A DNA stretch of 64,000 nucleotides from Haloferula sp. BvORR071 (lineage in GTDB: Bacteria > Verrucomicrobiota > Verrucomicrobiia > Verrucomicrobiales > Akkermansiaceae), in NCBI RefSeq assembly GCF_000739615.1, contig NZ_BATP01000039.1, forward strand, positions 1 through 64,000. Reading direction: 5' to 3'. Below are positions 34,117 to 41,286 of the stretch, piece after piece; position 1 is the first letter of the stretch, and each line of letters starts with the position of its first letter. The translations under genes and the position numbers were made by a program. Below the pieces are notes generated by a model. That model saw only the letters and a list, made by a program, of their open reading frames with translations. It was not told the origin of the DNA and made no database searches.

Positions 34117-35298
34117 TCAGCGTCCTTCTCCGGTGCTGGTAGTTTCCGCAGCGCGGATTTTTTCCTTCAAGGCCTCCCTGCTTGCCCGATCTCCGATGAG
34201 CGCGGCCCATTCCCGCGCCGTGGAGAATTCGCCCCGCTCCAGAGAGAGTTGGGCCACCCCGCTCTTGATTCCGTCCCCGGCGGCTGGGGCGAGGTTTTCC
34301 GCATGCCCGGTGATCCAAGCCCTCGCGGCCCTGCTGTCCCGCCCGTACCAGCCGGAAATTGCGGAGGCCAAAACGCTTGGATCCGCAGGATTGCTGGCTC
34401 CCGAGCAGAGGAAGGCCATGGCGCGTTCGGCGTCCGAATTGACCATTTGCCCGGCGACGAAGGACTGGAGATTCGCGACTTGGTCAGCCGTCATCTGACT
34501 ATTTTTCAAACCGGCGAGGAGCTCCCACTTGAGGAAGCCATCGTTGCTGCTGTCCAGGTTCAGAATGTGGACGAAATGGCCGTAATCCAGCGTCCCTTTG
34601 CCCGCGAGAGCGATGCACTTCTTGAGGAGGATCTCCGGGGTTTCGCAGTCTTTGGGGTCCTGTCGTTTCGATCCGGCGATGGCTTCTGAAATCCCGTCGG
34701 AAAATGCCCTCATCTCTTGGGGCGATTGCAGCCTGATCTGATCGAGGTCAAAGCCGGCGGCGTCCCGGGGGCGCGAGCCGATGATCGCCTGCAAAGCTTC
34801 GCCGCGTTCCTTTGGGCTCCTTAGTCCTTCCAGCTTCGCCACCAGCGAAGCCAGCGGTGCCGGATCCTCGCGGAAAAGGGTGGCGAGCTGTCGCTCACGG
34901 ACCATCCCGGGCGCCGCTTCGACCAGCGCCCATGCCTCTGCCAAATGCCCCTGCTTTGCGAGGGTCGAGAGCACCCCCGCGGAAAATTCGGCGCGGCTTT
35001 CGATGCCGGTGATCTCGGTCTTTGCCCGATCCAGCAGTTGGCGCGCGGACTCCGGGGTCAGCGTCGTGCGGGGCAGCTTCCGGAGACTGTCCGCAGAAAG
35101 CGGAACGCCTTCCCAATCGCCGGTTGCCGGGCTGGGGTTTTTCGGAGTGGATCCCGTGAAGCGTTGGGTGCGGTTCTGCCCGGTCGAGGCCCCACCAGGC
35201 AATCGGCTGCCGGGAGAGAAGCAGAGCCAGATACCGATTCCCGCGGCGACCACGGCCGGGATCCCTGTCATCACGGCCAGTTTGGCGGATCGGATCAT
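34117..35298 (-). CDS. Membrane-anchored helical-repeat protein (paralogue A)
   Basis: ATG 35298 (MIRSAKLAVMTGIPAVVAAGIGIWLCF) gives a 393-residue protein with one N-terminal membrane helix and a proline/serine-rich linker. The rest is an alpha-helical repeat body with HEAT/TPR-like periodicity (AWALVEAAPG; AREWAALIGDRASREALKEKI). It is a clear paralogue of the next gene: LTPESARQLLDRAKTEITGI here aligns with LDPELARLILERAKAEIKNI there, and the following ~70 residues also align. The two genes are separated by 20 bp and co-oriented. No catalytic motif or known family. Confidence 0.72.
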   Translation of the reverse strand: MIRSAKLAVMTGIPAVVAAGIGIWLCFSPGSRLPGGASTGQNRTQRFTGSTPKNPSPATGDWEGVPLSADSLRKLPRTTLTPESARQLLDRAKTEITGIESRAEFSAGVLSTLAKQGHLAEAWALVEAAPGMVRERQLATLFREDPAPLASLVAKLEGLRSPKERGEALQAIIGSRPRDAAGFDLDQIRLQSPQEMRAFSDGISEAIAGSKRQDPKDCETPEILLKKCIALAGKGTLDYGHFVHILNLDSSNDGFLKWELLAGLKNSQMTADQVANLQSFVAGQMVNSDAERAMAFLCSGASNPADPSVLASAISGWYGRDSRAARAWITGHAENLAPAAGDGIKSGVAQLSLERGEFSTAREWAALIGDRASREALKEKIRAAETTSTGEGR

Positions 35299-35318
35299 CT
35301 GGGGCTCATTGCTTCGGC

Positions 35319-36479
35319 TTATCGCATGGCCGGTGCATTGGTCTTGGCGAATGCGTCGATCTGGTCGGTGAGCTGCTTCTTGACCTCCGGGTTCAGCACT
35401 TGGTCGACCCAGCGTTGAGCGGTGGTAAAGTCTTTCTTCATGGCGGCAAGCTGCGCCAGACTCACGATGAGTCGCTGGCCCGTCGCGGGATCGACCTTGG
35501 GAAGCTGGGTGCTGACCCATTGGTCCGCATAGGCGGGATCCGCCTGATAGATGGTGTCCAAGCCGGCCATAAGCACCTTTTGGGAATACTTGGTCTCAGG
35601 ATTCGAGCAGATGAGGTTCATCGTGCGGCCGGCATCCGCCTTGATCATGGCAGGCACGATGGCGGCGTGGAGACGGGGGCCGTTCTCGCCGAGTGTGCCC
35701 TTGGCTTGGGCCAGGATTTCCCAGCGGTCGAAAGGGGCCACGCTTTTGTCTTGGGCCAAAATCCGAAGCAGATGATCGGCGCTCAGGGTGCCGTCCTTCA
35801 TCAACTCCAGCGACTTGGCGAAGATGGCCTTGGCGTAGGGAGCGGCACCCATCGCCACGCCGAGCGTGATGGCAACCTGATCCGCCTCCTCCTTCGTGCC
35901 GTTGAGAACCCTCTTGAAATCGAGATTGGCGATCTCCCCCGGCCTCCCCGCCAGGATACCATGAACGGCACGGCTGTGGTCCGAGGGGTCGGAAAGCGTG
36001 GCCAGACGGCCGAGTAGGGAGTCTAGGGGGGCGGGGCTCTGCAGGAAGTAGCAATTCAACTGCAAGTCCCGCGCCAGACCTGGATCCGTATCGATCAGAC
36101 TCCAGGCTTCTTCGGTGTAGCCTTGGGCGCAGAGGTAGCCGATGACGGCTGAGGCGATGCTCGCCCGGTCGGTGATGTTTTTGATCTCGGCCTTGGCGCG
36201 TTCGAGGATCAGGCGGGCAAGTTCGGGATCGAGCTTGGACTTGGTGAGTTGTTCTTGCACATCCGTCACCGAGAGCGGGCGGGTGCTCCAGTCCAGTTCT
36301 TGCTTGGACTCCCTCGAGCCGGTTGCCGCTTCCTTGTCCCGATCGGGCGTGGACTTCGCAGGCACCCCTGCTGCTGGTCCCGGCACTGCCACCGTCCCTG
36401 GTTTCAGCCACCACAGGGCCCCGATCCCAACCGCTGCGGCAAGCGTGAGACCCGAAATGGCGGCGAAACGTGCATTCAT
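35319..36479 (-). CDS. Membrane-anchored helical-repeat protein (paralogue B)
   Basis: 386 residues, with an N-terminal membrane helix (FAAISGLTLAAAVGIGALWWL), a low-complexity linker and a helical body of the same layout as its downstream paralogue. Shared blocks include ARLILERAKAEIKNITDRAS, the 'EAWSLID.DPGL.R..QL' turn and the SPAPLDSLLGRLATLSDP segment. The pair probably arose by tandem duplication and has diverged widely outside these blocks. It may form an oligomeric periplasmic or cytosolic scaffold. No family is recognised. Confidence 0.72.
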   Translation of the reverse strand: MNARFAAISGLTLAAAVGIGALWWLKPGTVAVPGPAAGVPAKSTPDRDKEAATGSRESKQELDWSTRPLSVTDVQEQLTKSKLDPELARLILERAKAEIKNITDRASIASAVIGYLCAQGYTEEAWSLIDTDPGLARDLQLNCYFLQSPAPLDSLLGRLATLSDPSDHSRAVHGILAGRPGEIANLDFKRVLNGTKEEADQVAITLGVAMGAAPYAKAIFAKSLELMKDGTLSADHLLRILAQDKSVAPFDRWEILAQAKGTLGENGPRLHAAIVPAMIKADAGRTMNLICSNPETKYSQKVLMAGLDTIYQADPAYADQWVSTQLPKVDPATGQRLIVSLAQLAAMKKDFTTAQRWVDQVLNPEVKKQLTDQIDAFAKTNAPAMR

Positions 36480-36611
36480 GATTGGGGACTATGGGGGATT
36501 GCTAACGGGAGGGAAGCTCTTAGCCCCGCCTTGAAACAGGCAGTGGGGTCGTATTTACAAAACCTATACTTGGCACTTTGCGGGCCGCGCTCCCCTGTGT
36601 ACGATCCCGCC

Positions 36612-37163
36612 ATGAATTCCGCCGACGGCCTGCCGAAGAACATCGTGCTGATCGGCTTGATGGGCAGCGGCAAGTCCACCGTCGGCCGCAAGCTCCAGAC
36701 CATGCTCGGCTATCCGATGATCGATACCGACCATCTGATCGAGGAGAAGACCGGGATGACGATTGCGGAGATCTTCGCCCAGAAGGGCGAGCAAGCCTTC
36801 CGCGAAATGGAGAGCGCCGTTCTTCAGGAACTATCCGCCCCCGGCACCCCGCGCCGGATCATCGCCACCGGCGGCGGCATCGTCGGCCGCCGCAGCAACC
36901 GCAAGGCCCTCTCCAAGCTCGGCTACGTGGTCTGGCTACAGGCCCCGGTGGACGTCATCCTCCAGCGCACTTCCCGCAACCGCGACCGGCCCCTGCTGCA
37001 GATCGCCGATCCGCGCTCGAAGATCGAGCAGCTCCTGATCGAGCGCAGCCCGCTCTACCACGAGATTGCGGATCTGGAGCTGGAGACGTCCGGCCTCGAG
37101 ACCGAGGAGATCGCCTGCGGCATCCTCGAAAGTGCCCGCTACCATTTCGCGGCGAAGGCCTGA
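36612..37163 (+). CDS. aroK: Shikimate kinase
   Basis: ATG 36612 starts a 183-residue kinase of normal AroK size. Walker A is GLMGSGKSTVGRKL; the shikimate-binding DTD is in MIDTDHLIEE; the GGG loop is RIIATGGGIVGR; the lid Arg segment is RTSRNRDRPLLQ. It phosphorylates shikimate at O3 in the aromatic amino-acid pathway. No other aro genes are adjacent. A perfect 10-bp hairpin follows 4 bp after the stop. Confidence 0.96.
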   Translation: MNSADGLPKNIVLIGLMGSGKSTVGRKLQTMLGYPMIDTDHLIEEKTGMTIAEIFAQKGEQAFREMESAVLQELSAPGTPRRIIATGGGIVGRRSNRKALSKLGYVVWLQAPVDVILQRTSRNRDRPLLQIADPRSKIEQLLIERSPLYHEIADLELETSGLETEEIACGILESARYHFAAKA

Positions 37164-37167
37164 AGTA

Positions 37168-37191
37168 GTCCGCTCAGTCCTCTGAGCGGAC
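37168..37191. terminator. GTCCGC-type hairpin terminator after aroK
   Basis: GTCCGCTCAG pairs perfectly with CTGAGCGGAC around a TCCT loop. It starts 4 bp after the aroK stop. There is no strong T-tract, but the same hairpin design marks other gene ends here (17275, 33011, 39505, 40660). Confidence 0.7.
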
Positions 37192-37257
37192 GAAGCAGTT
37201 CTAGTGGCGAAGCTCCTTGGAAGGCCCCCGGGGGATGTCCTCTTCCTGCCTCGAATC

Positions 37258-38172
37258 TCAATCCACCGTCTCGATCAGCACCGGGAAGTGGTCGGAGGGC
37301 AGCCGAGCCTCGTATCCTTCGAAGGTCACCTCGCTCGGGAAGTTCCCGGACTTGCTCTCCTCCGGATCCGGCGTCTTCGGCACGCGGTAGCTATCCGTCA
37401 GCACCCCGTAGCGCCGCACCGGCACCGCCTTGCCCACGAAGACGTGGTCGATCCGGCTCTCGGTCATCGCGTTGGTGTCGAACTTGTTTGGCGTCCCGTT
37501 CAGCGCATATCGCACCTTCGCGATCTCATAGGAATCGGCGAAGCGCGGTGACTCCTGGAACATCCGGTAAGCCTCGCTGTGTTGGTCGCTGTTGAAATCA
37601 CCCATCAAGTAAACCGGGTCCTGCCCCGCAATCTCCTCGATCTTCTTCAAGATCAGCGCCGCACCTTCCTTGCGCGATTCCTTGCCACGGTGGTCGAGGT
37701 GGGTGCTGAAGACGAAGACCGTCTTCGCGTCCGCCTTGCGCTTCAGCTTCGCCCAGCCGCAGATCCGCGGCAGTTGCGCATCCCAGCCCACGCCCGGCTG
37801 ATCCGGGGTGGGGGAGATCCAGAAGAAGCCGTCGTCCAGCATCTCGAATTTCTCCTTCTTGAAGAAGATCCCGATGTGCTCGCCGGCATGCTTGCCGTCA
37901 TCGCGCCCGTGCATCGAGCAGCCGTAGTCGCCCAGCAGCTTGCAGAGATCGTCCATCTGCTGCGGTTCGCCTTCCTGGGTGCCGAGCAGGTCGAAGTCGT
38001 GGAACTTGATTAGCCCCGCGATGATTGGCGCACGCCGCTCCCAGCTGTTCCCGGCCTTGATGTCGCCATTGTTGTCGTAGCGGATGTTGTAGGTCCCGAT
38101 GATCGTGGCCGAGGCCGGCAGGCCGAGGGTAAGAAGTGCTGCGAGGCTGAGGGCCAGCTTTCTGAAATTCAT
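37258..38172 (-). CDS. Exported endonuclease/exonuclease/phosphatase family protein
   Basis: ATG 38172 gives a signal peptide (MNFRKLALSLAALLTLGLPASA) and 304 residues. The EEP fold motifs are TYNIRYDNNGD (N), GTQEGEPQQMDDL (metal Glu), STHLDHRG (catalytic His), VYLMGDFNSDQ (Asp/Asn) and the terminal SRIDHVFV ... LPSDHFPVLI (Asp-His). Exported members of this subgroup often act as phosphodiesterases on nucleic acids, phospholipids or inositol phosphates. The substrate is undetermined. Its start is 108 bp from divergent queG. Confidence 0.9.
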   Translation of the reverse strand: MNFRKLALSLAALLTLGLPASATIIGTYNIRYDNNGDIKAGNSWERRAPIIAGLIKFHDFDLLGTQEGEPQQMDDLCKLLGDYGCSMHGRDDGKHAGEHIGIFFKKEKFEMLDDGFFWISPTPDQPGVGWDAQLPRICGWAKLKRKADAKTVFVFSTHLDHRGKESRKEGAALILKKIEEIAGQDPVYLMGDFNSDQHSEAYRMFQESPRFADSYEIAKVRYALNGTPNKFDTNAMTESRIDHVFVGKAVPVRRYGVLTDSYRVPKTPDPEESKSGNFPSEVTFEGYEARLPSDHFPVLIETVD

Positions 38173-38280
38173 GGCAGCAGGGAAGGGAAGCCGCCCCCGG
38201 CCTGTCAAACCCGCGTTCCCGCCGCAATTGTAGCCCGGCATTCGCTTGGCGGGACACGTATTGCGAGGCATGCTTCTTAC

Positions 38281-39306
38281 ATGAATCCCGCCGCCGCCAT
38301 CAAAGCCCTCGCTCGCGAGGTCGGCTTCGATGACTGCCGCATCGCCGTGGCGGCGGAGGCGGAGCACGCCGAATCCTTCCGCGAGTGGATCGCCGACGGC
38401 TGCCATGGCGACATGGGCTGGATGGAGCGCACTCCCGAGCGCCGCTGCGATCCCCGTGAGGTGCTCGCCGGTTGCCGTTCCGTAGTCACTCTGGCGCTGA
38501 ACTACTATCCCGGTAGTAATCCGGCAGACGGCTACCGCATCGCCCGCTACGCGTGGAATGACGACTACCACGACATCATCGAGAAAATGCTCAAGCGCAT
38601 GGACGAGGGCATGCAAGCCCTCGGCGGCACCCAGCGCTACTATGTCGATACCGGTCCGGTCCTCGAACGCGACCACGCCAGCGCCGCCGGCCTCGGCTGG
38701 AATGGCAAGTCCACCGTGCAGATCCACAAGGACATCGGCACCTGGTTCTTCCTCGCTGAGCTTCTAACAACGCTGGAACTCCCCGCCGACCCACCCTTCG
38801 GCGATCATTGCGGCAAGTGCACCCGCTGCATCAATGCCTGCCCCACCCAAGCGATCACCGCCCCGCATCGCGTCGATGCCCGGCGCTGCATCTCCTATCT
38901 CACCATCGAGCACAAGGGGGTCATCCCCGAGGAATTCCGCGAAGCTATCGGCGACCGCCTCTACGGCTGCGATGAATGCCTCGAAGTCTGCCCCTGGAAC
39001 CGCTTCGCCAAGCTCTCCCGCGAATCGCGGTTCCATGCCCGTGAAGCCGTCTTCGCCCTGAAGCCCCGCGACTTCCTCGCCCTCAGCGACGACGAATTCC
39101 GCAGCCTCTTCGCCAAGTCTCCAATCAAACGCATCAAGCGTCCGCGCTTCCTGCGCAACGTCTGCGTCGTCCTCGGCAACACCGGCAGCGCCGGAGATCT
39201 GCCCGCCCTAACAAACGCCGCGCAGGATCCGGATCCGCTCATCGCCGAACACGCCGCCTGGGCCATCGCGAAGATCGAAGCACGAGTCCGCCCCATCCCT
39301 GCATAA
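38281..39306 (+). CDS. queG: Epoxyqueuosine reductase
   Basis: 341 residues with the full QueG layout: an N-terminal cobalamin-binding domain (VTLALNYYPG; AAGLGWNGKST), two [4Fe-4S] ferredoxin motifs (CGKCTRCINACPTQA and CDECLEVCPWNRFA) and a C-terminal HEAT-like segment (VVLGNTGSAGDLPALTNA). It reduces epoxyqueuosine to queuosine at wobble position 34 of tRNA, a cytosolic reaction. No other que genes are in the window. A hairpin of the dispersed GCGGACA family follows its stop by 3 bp. Confidence 0.96.
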   Translation: MNPAAAIKALAREVGFDDCRIAVAAEAEHAESFREWIADGCHGDMGWMERTPERRCDPREVLAGCRSVVTLALNYYPGSNPADGYRIARYAWNDDYHDIIEKMLKRMDEGMQALGGTQRYYVDTGPVLERDHASAAGLGWNGKSTVQIHKDIGTWFFLAELLTTLELPADPPFGDHCGKCTRCINACPTQAITAPHRVDARRCISYLTIEHKGVIPEEFREAIGDRLYGCDECLEVCPWNRFAKLSRESRFHAREAVFALKPRDFLALSDDEFRSLFAKSPIKRIKRPRFLRNVCVVLGNTGSAGDLPALTNAAQDPDPLIAEHAAWAIAKIEARVRPIPA

Positions 39307-39309
39307 GGA

Positions 39310-39330
39310 GCGGGACATTCCTGTCCCCGC
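39310..39330. terminator. GCGGGACA-type hairpin after queG
   Basis: GCGGGACA-TTCC-TGTCCCCGC forms an 8-bp stem with one bulged C, 3 bp after the queG stop. It is a variant of the palindromes at 39505 and 40660. Confidence 0.65.
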
Positions 39331-39350
39331 TAGGCTTGTCTCAAATCTCA

Positions 39351-39460
39351 AATGTCCCAACGGGACTGCGTAACAAAGTCCGGGGTTGCCGACGCAGGAG
39401 GCTACCCCGGGTCAAAGTGCGAGAGAATATTCTACCGCAAAGCGGTTGCGGACATAAGCG
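39351..39460. repeat. Structured intergenic repeat with three successive hairpins
   Basis: In order: GTCCC-AAC-GGGAC (39354-39366), CCGGGGTTGCC ... GGCTACCCCGG (about 39380-39410), and CCGCAAAGCGGTTGCGG (about 39435-39451). The first two correspond to the shorter copy at 8661-8710. No coding frame fits. I recall similar 'CCCAACGGGA ... CCCGGG ... GGTTGCGG' elements between genes of other Verrucomicrobiota; this was not checked. Confidence 0.6.
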
Positions 39461-39504
39461 TGCGCGCCGGTCGCCATTGCCGATTCTCCTCAACGCCCTG
39501 AGGA

Positions 39505-39525
39505 GGGCGGACACTCTGTCCGCCC
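39505..39525. terminator. GGGCGGACA-CTC-TGTCCGCCC palindrome
   Basis: A perfect 9-bp stem with a 3-nt loop lies 10 bp beyond the stop of the last GspG-like gene. It has the same core as the palindrome at 40660 and is probably a dispersed terminator-like repeat. Confidence 0.7.
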
Positions 39526-39534
39526 CTATTCTCA

Positions 39535-39867
39535 TCACTCATCCAACGACGACAGGTCATCCTTCGTTCCAAACCTCTGATCCTCTCCAGCCGAGCGAAT
39601 CTCGAACCCCGGCGATTTCTCCGCAATCAGCCGATAGGAGTATCGAGTCATCCAAGGATCCACGGGATACTCCTTGAGCAACTGCTGCCATTTCGCCGGA
39701 TCATGGTGCTTCGGAGGGCAAACGACCAAGTCGCCCAGCCCCTCCGGCTCATCGGGATACCTGCCGCACTCCGCCTTGAATTTTTCGAGCGCCAGCGCGA
39801 TGGCCTTTATATCCGAGCCCGCCTTCAGCAGCTTGTTCCCGGGATTGAACAAGGATGGACTCACCAT
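39535..39867 (-). CDS. GspG-like (T2SSG-domain) protein without prepilin leader, array member 4
   Basis: ATG 39867 gives 110 residues (ATG 39945 would extend into unrelated sequence). The sequence is the soluble C-terminal domain of a major pseudopilin: DIKAIALALEKFKAECGRYPDEPEGLGDLV, a PVDPWMTRYSYRLIAE block and the Ca-site loop GEDQRFGTKDDLSSLDE. The N-terminal membrane helix and the prepilin peptidase site are missing. It overlaps the upstream array gene by 7 bp, so it is probably translated from the same mRNA. Function unknown. Confidence 0.72.
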   Translation of the reverse strand: MVSPSLFNPGNKLLKAGSDIKAIALALEKFKAECGRYPDEPEGLGDLVVCPPKHHDPAKWQQLLKEYPVDPWMTRYSYRLIAEKSPGFEIRSAGEDQRFGTKDDLSSLDE

Positions 39868-40199
39868 CTCAAAGAGGACGAGAAGACATCTGACTCCTCC
39901 TTCCCCTCCCGCTTCACCAAGCGATAGCGATAATCGTTTCCCCATGCATCGATTTGCACCTTCTGGATGATCCGTCGGCGGATCATGGCCTCGAACCCCT
40001 GTTCGGTCGTGGGATAAGATCCTGTGGCTGCCCGGTATTTCTCCGCGGCCTCCAGCAATTCGATGCGATCCTCGTGAAACCGGCGGATCTTTCTGCCCTC
40101 CCAAACGCTACGCACAAGGCTGGCAGCGACCAGGAGGCCGATCACCCCGGCCGAGAGGATCGTAAGCGGCATCGAATACTTGTTGAACGGGCGCTTCAC
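39861..40199 (-). CDS. GspG-like membrane protein, array member 3
   Basis: 112 residues from GTG 40199. One membrane helix (LTILSAGVIGLLVAASLV) precedes a short pseudopilin-like body: LLEAAEKYRAATGSYPTTEQGFEAMI and VQIDAWGNDYRYRLVK match the 'Y....G.YP.TEQG..AL' and 'DPWG..Y.Y' landmarks of T2SSG domains. The Ca-loop 'GTKDD' is absent: the protein ends in a Ser-rich SDVFSSSLRW instead. The leader is not a class III prepilin signal. It follows the stop of member 2 by 3 bp. Confidence 0.68.
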   Translation of the reverse strand: MKRPFNKYSMPLTILSAGVIGLLVAASLVRSVWEGRKIRRFHEDRIELLEAAEKYRAATGSYPTTEQGFEAMIRRRIIQKVQIDAWGNDYRYRLVKREGKEESDVFSSSLRW

Positions 40200-40202
40200 G
40201 GC

Positions 40203-40580
40203 TCAATCGTCCAAAGACGAAATGTCATCCTTCGTCCCCAACACGCCATCCTTACCTGCGGAGCGAATTTCAAATCCTCGTTCGTCTCCCTCCGGCAGCG
40301 CCCGATAGTGATATTCACAGTCCCACGGATCAGGTGGCAGTTTTCTCAGAACCTGGATCCATTTCTTCGGCAACGGCTCCGTGGTCGGTCGCGTGATCAG
40401 TGCAGCAAGTCCCTGCTCGGTGGAAGGGTAGCGATCTGCATTGATCTTGTAGGTCTTGAGCGAAGCGCTGATGGAATCAAATTCCGAAGTCGGCCGGCTG
40501 AGGATGACGATTGGATGACGCCAGAGATAAAACCCTGAGATCACGCAAACGAGGAGGGCAACGCCGCATGTGATCTTCAT
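40203..40580 (-). CDS. GspG-like membrane protein, array member 2
   Basis: ATG 40580 gives 125 residues: one membrane helix (ITCGVALLVCVISGFYLW), then a full T2SSG domain with SISASLKTYKINADRYPSTEQGLAALITRP, a WIQVLRKLPPDPWDCEYHYRALPE block and the calcium loop SAGKDGVLGTKDDISSLDD. The typical Gly-Phe-Thr-x3-Glu prepilin cleavage site is lacking, so it should stay an uncleaved membrane protein. It is nearly the same design as member 1 at 40685, indicating tandem duplication. Confidence 0.75.
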   Translation of the reverse strand: MKITCGVALLVCVISGFYLWRHPIVILSRPTSEFDSISASLKTYKINADRYPSTEQGLAALITRPTTEPLPKKWIQVLRKLPPDPWDCEYHYRALPEGDERGFEIRSAGKDGVLGTKDDISSLDD

Positions 40581-40659
40581 GGCTTCACCGGAATAAGTCC
40601 GCGGGAGCAATCTTTTGTCTCGGCCCCCACGGCTCGCGTCACGTTCGACCCTGTGGAGA

Positions 40660-40677
40660 GCGGACACTCCTGTCCGC
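40660..40677. terminator. GCGGACA-CTCC-TGTCCGC palindrome between array genes
   Basis: A perfect 7-bp stem with a 4-nt loop lies 8 bp beyond the stop of array member 1 and about 80 bp before member 2. It shares its core with 39505 and 39310. Confidence 0.65.
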
Positions 40678-40684
40678 CTATGAC

Positions 40685-41095
40685 TCACCAATCGTCCACT
40701 GACGACAAATCATCCTTCGTTCCAAAGACACCATCCTTCCCCGCCGAGATGATCTCGAAACCTCGCTTGTCATCCTCCGGAAGCGCTTTGTATCGGTAGT
40801 CCCGGCCCCATGGATCAGGCGGGATCTTCACGAAAACCTGAATCCATTTCTTCGGTTGGGGATTCGTCTCGGGCCGGGTGACCAATGCGCTTAAGCCTTG
40901 CTCGGTCGAGGGATACTGACCGGCGTTGATCCTGTAAGTCTGTATGGCAGAGCGCATCGAATTGAAGTCCGACCGAACTCTCATGTGCGGAGGAACGGGG
41001 GTGCTCATCCCGCCCACCAAGGCGTAGATGACCACGAAGAATGCCGCGCCGATGCCTGTTGGAATCAGAACAAAGCGAAGGATGGTGCGACTCAC
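40685..41095 (-). CDS. GspG-like membrane protein, array member 1
   Basis: 136 residues from GTG 41095. A membrane helix (FVLIPTGIGAAFFVVIYALVGG) is followed by a T2SSG body: SMRSAIQTYRINAGQYPSTEQGLSALVTRP, WIQVFVKIPPDPWGRDYRYKALPE and the Ca-loop SAGKDGVFGTKDDLSSVDDW. It is closely related to array member 2 (same block order and wording, about half the residues identical in the C-terminal domain by eye). No canonical prepilin leader. Possibly a minor pseudopilin-derived membrane factor; no secretion ATPase or secretin is nearby. Confidence 0.75.
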   Translation of the reverse strand: MSRTILRFVLIPTGIGAAFFVVIYALVGGMSTPVPPHMRVRSDFNSMRSAIQTYRINAGQYPSTEQGLSALVTRPETNPQPKKWIQVFVKIPPDPWGRDYRYKALPEDDKRGFEIISAGKDGVFGTKDDLSSVDDW

Positions 41096-41213
41096 TACTC
41101 AACAAAACCACGGGTAGGAGGCCTTGTCGGCGATGTGTCTCATTCTTCACTCTGCCAACAGGAGCCACACCTCGCATGAGGCGTCCCTTCAGCAAGCTAC
41201 CCCACACGAAAAA

Positions 41214-41232
41214 CCCGGCACTTCGTGCCGGG
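41214..41232 (-). terminator. Intrinsic terminator of citrate synthase
   Basis: CCCGGCA-CTTCG-TGCCGGG is a 7-bp stem with a UUCG-type loop. On the minus strand the stem is followed by a T5 run, about 55 bp after the citrate synthase stop. Confidence 0.85.
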
Positions 41233-41286
41233 CTCTTATAAGTCGTCCTCTTAGGGCGAAGAGATCTTAAGCTCGTGCGAGCCGGA

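Noticed and set aside
31717-41095. A type II secretion system locus
   Set aside because: Only pseudopilin-like genes are present. No secretin, ATPase or prepilin peptidase genes were found in the window.
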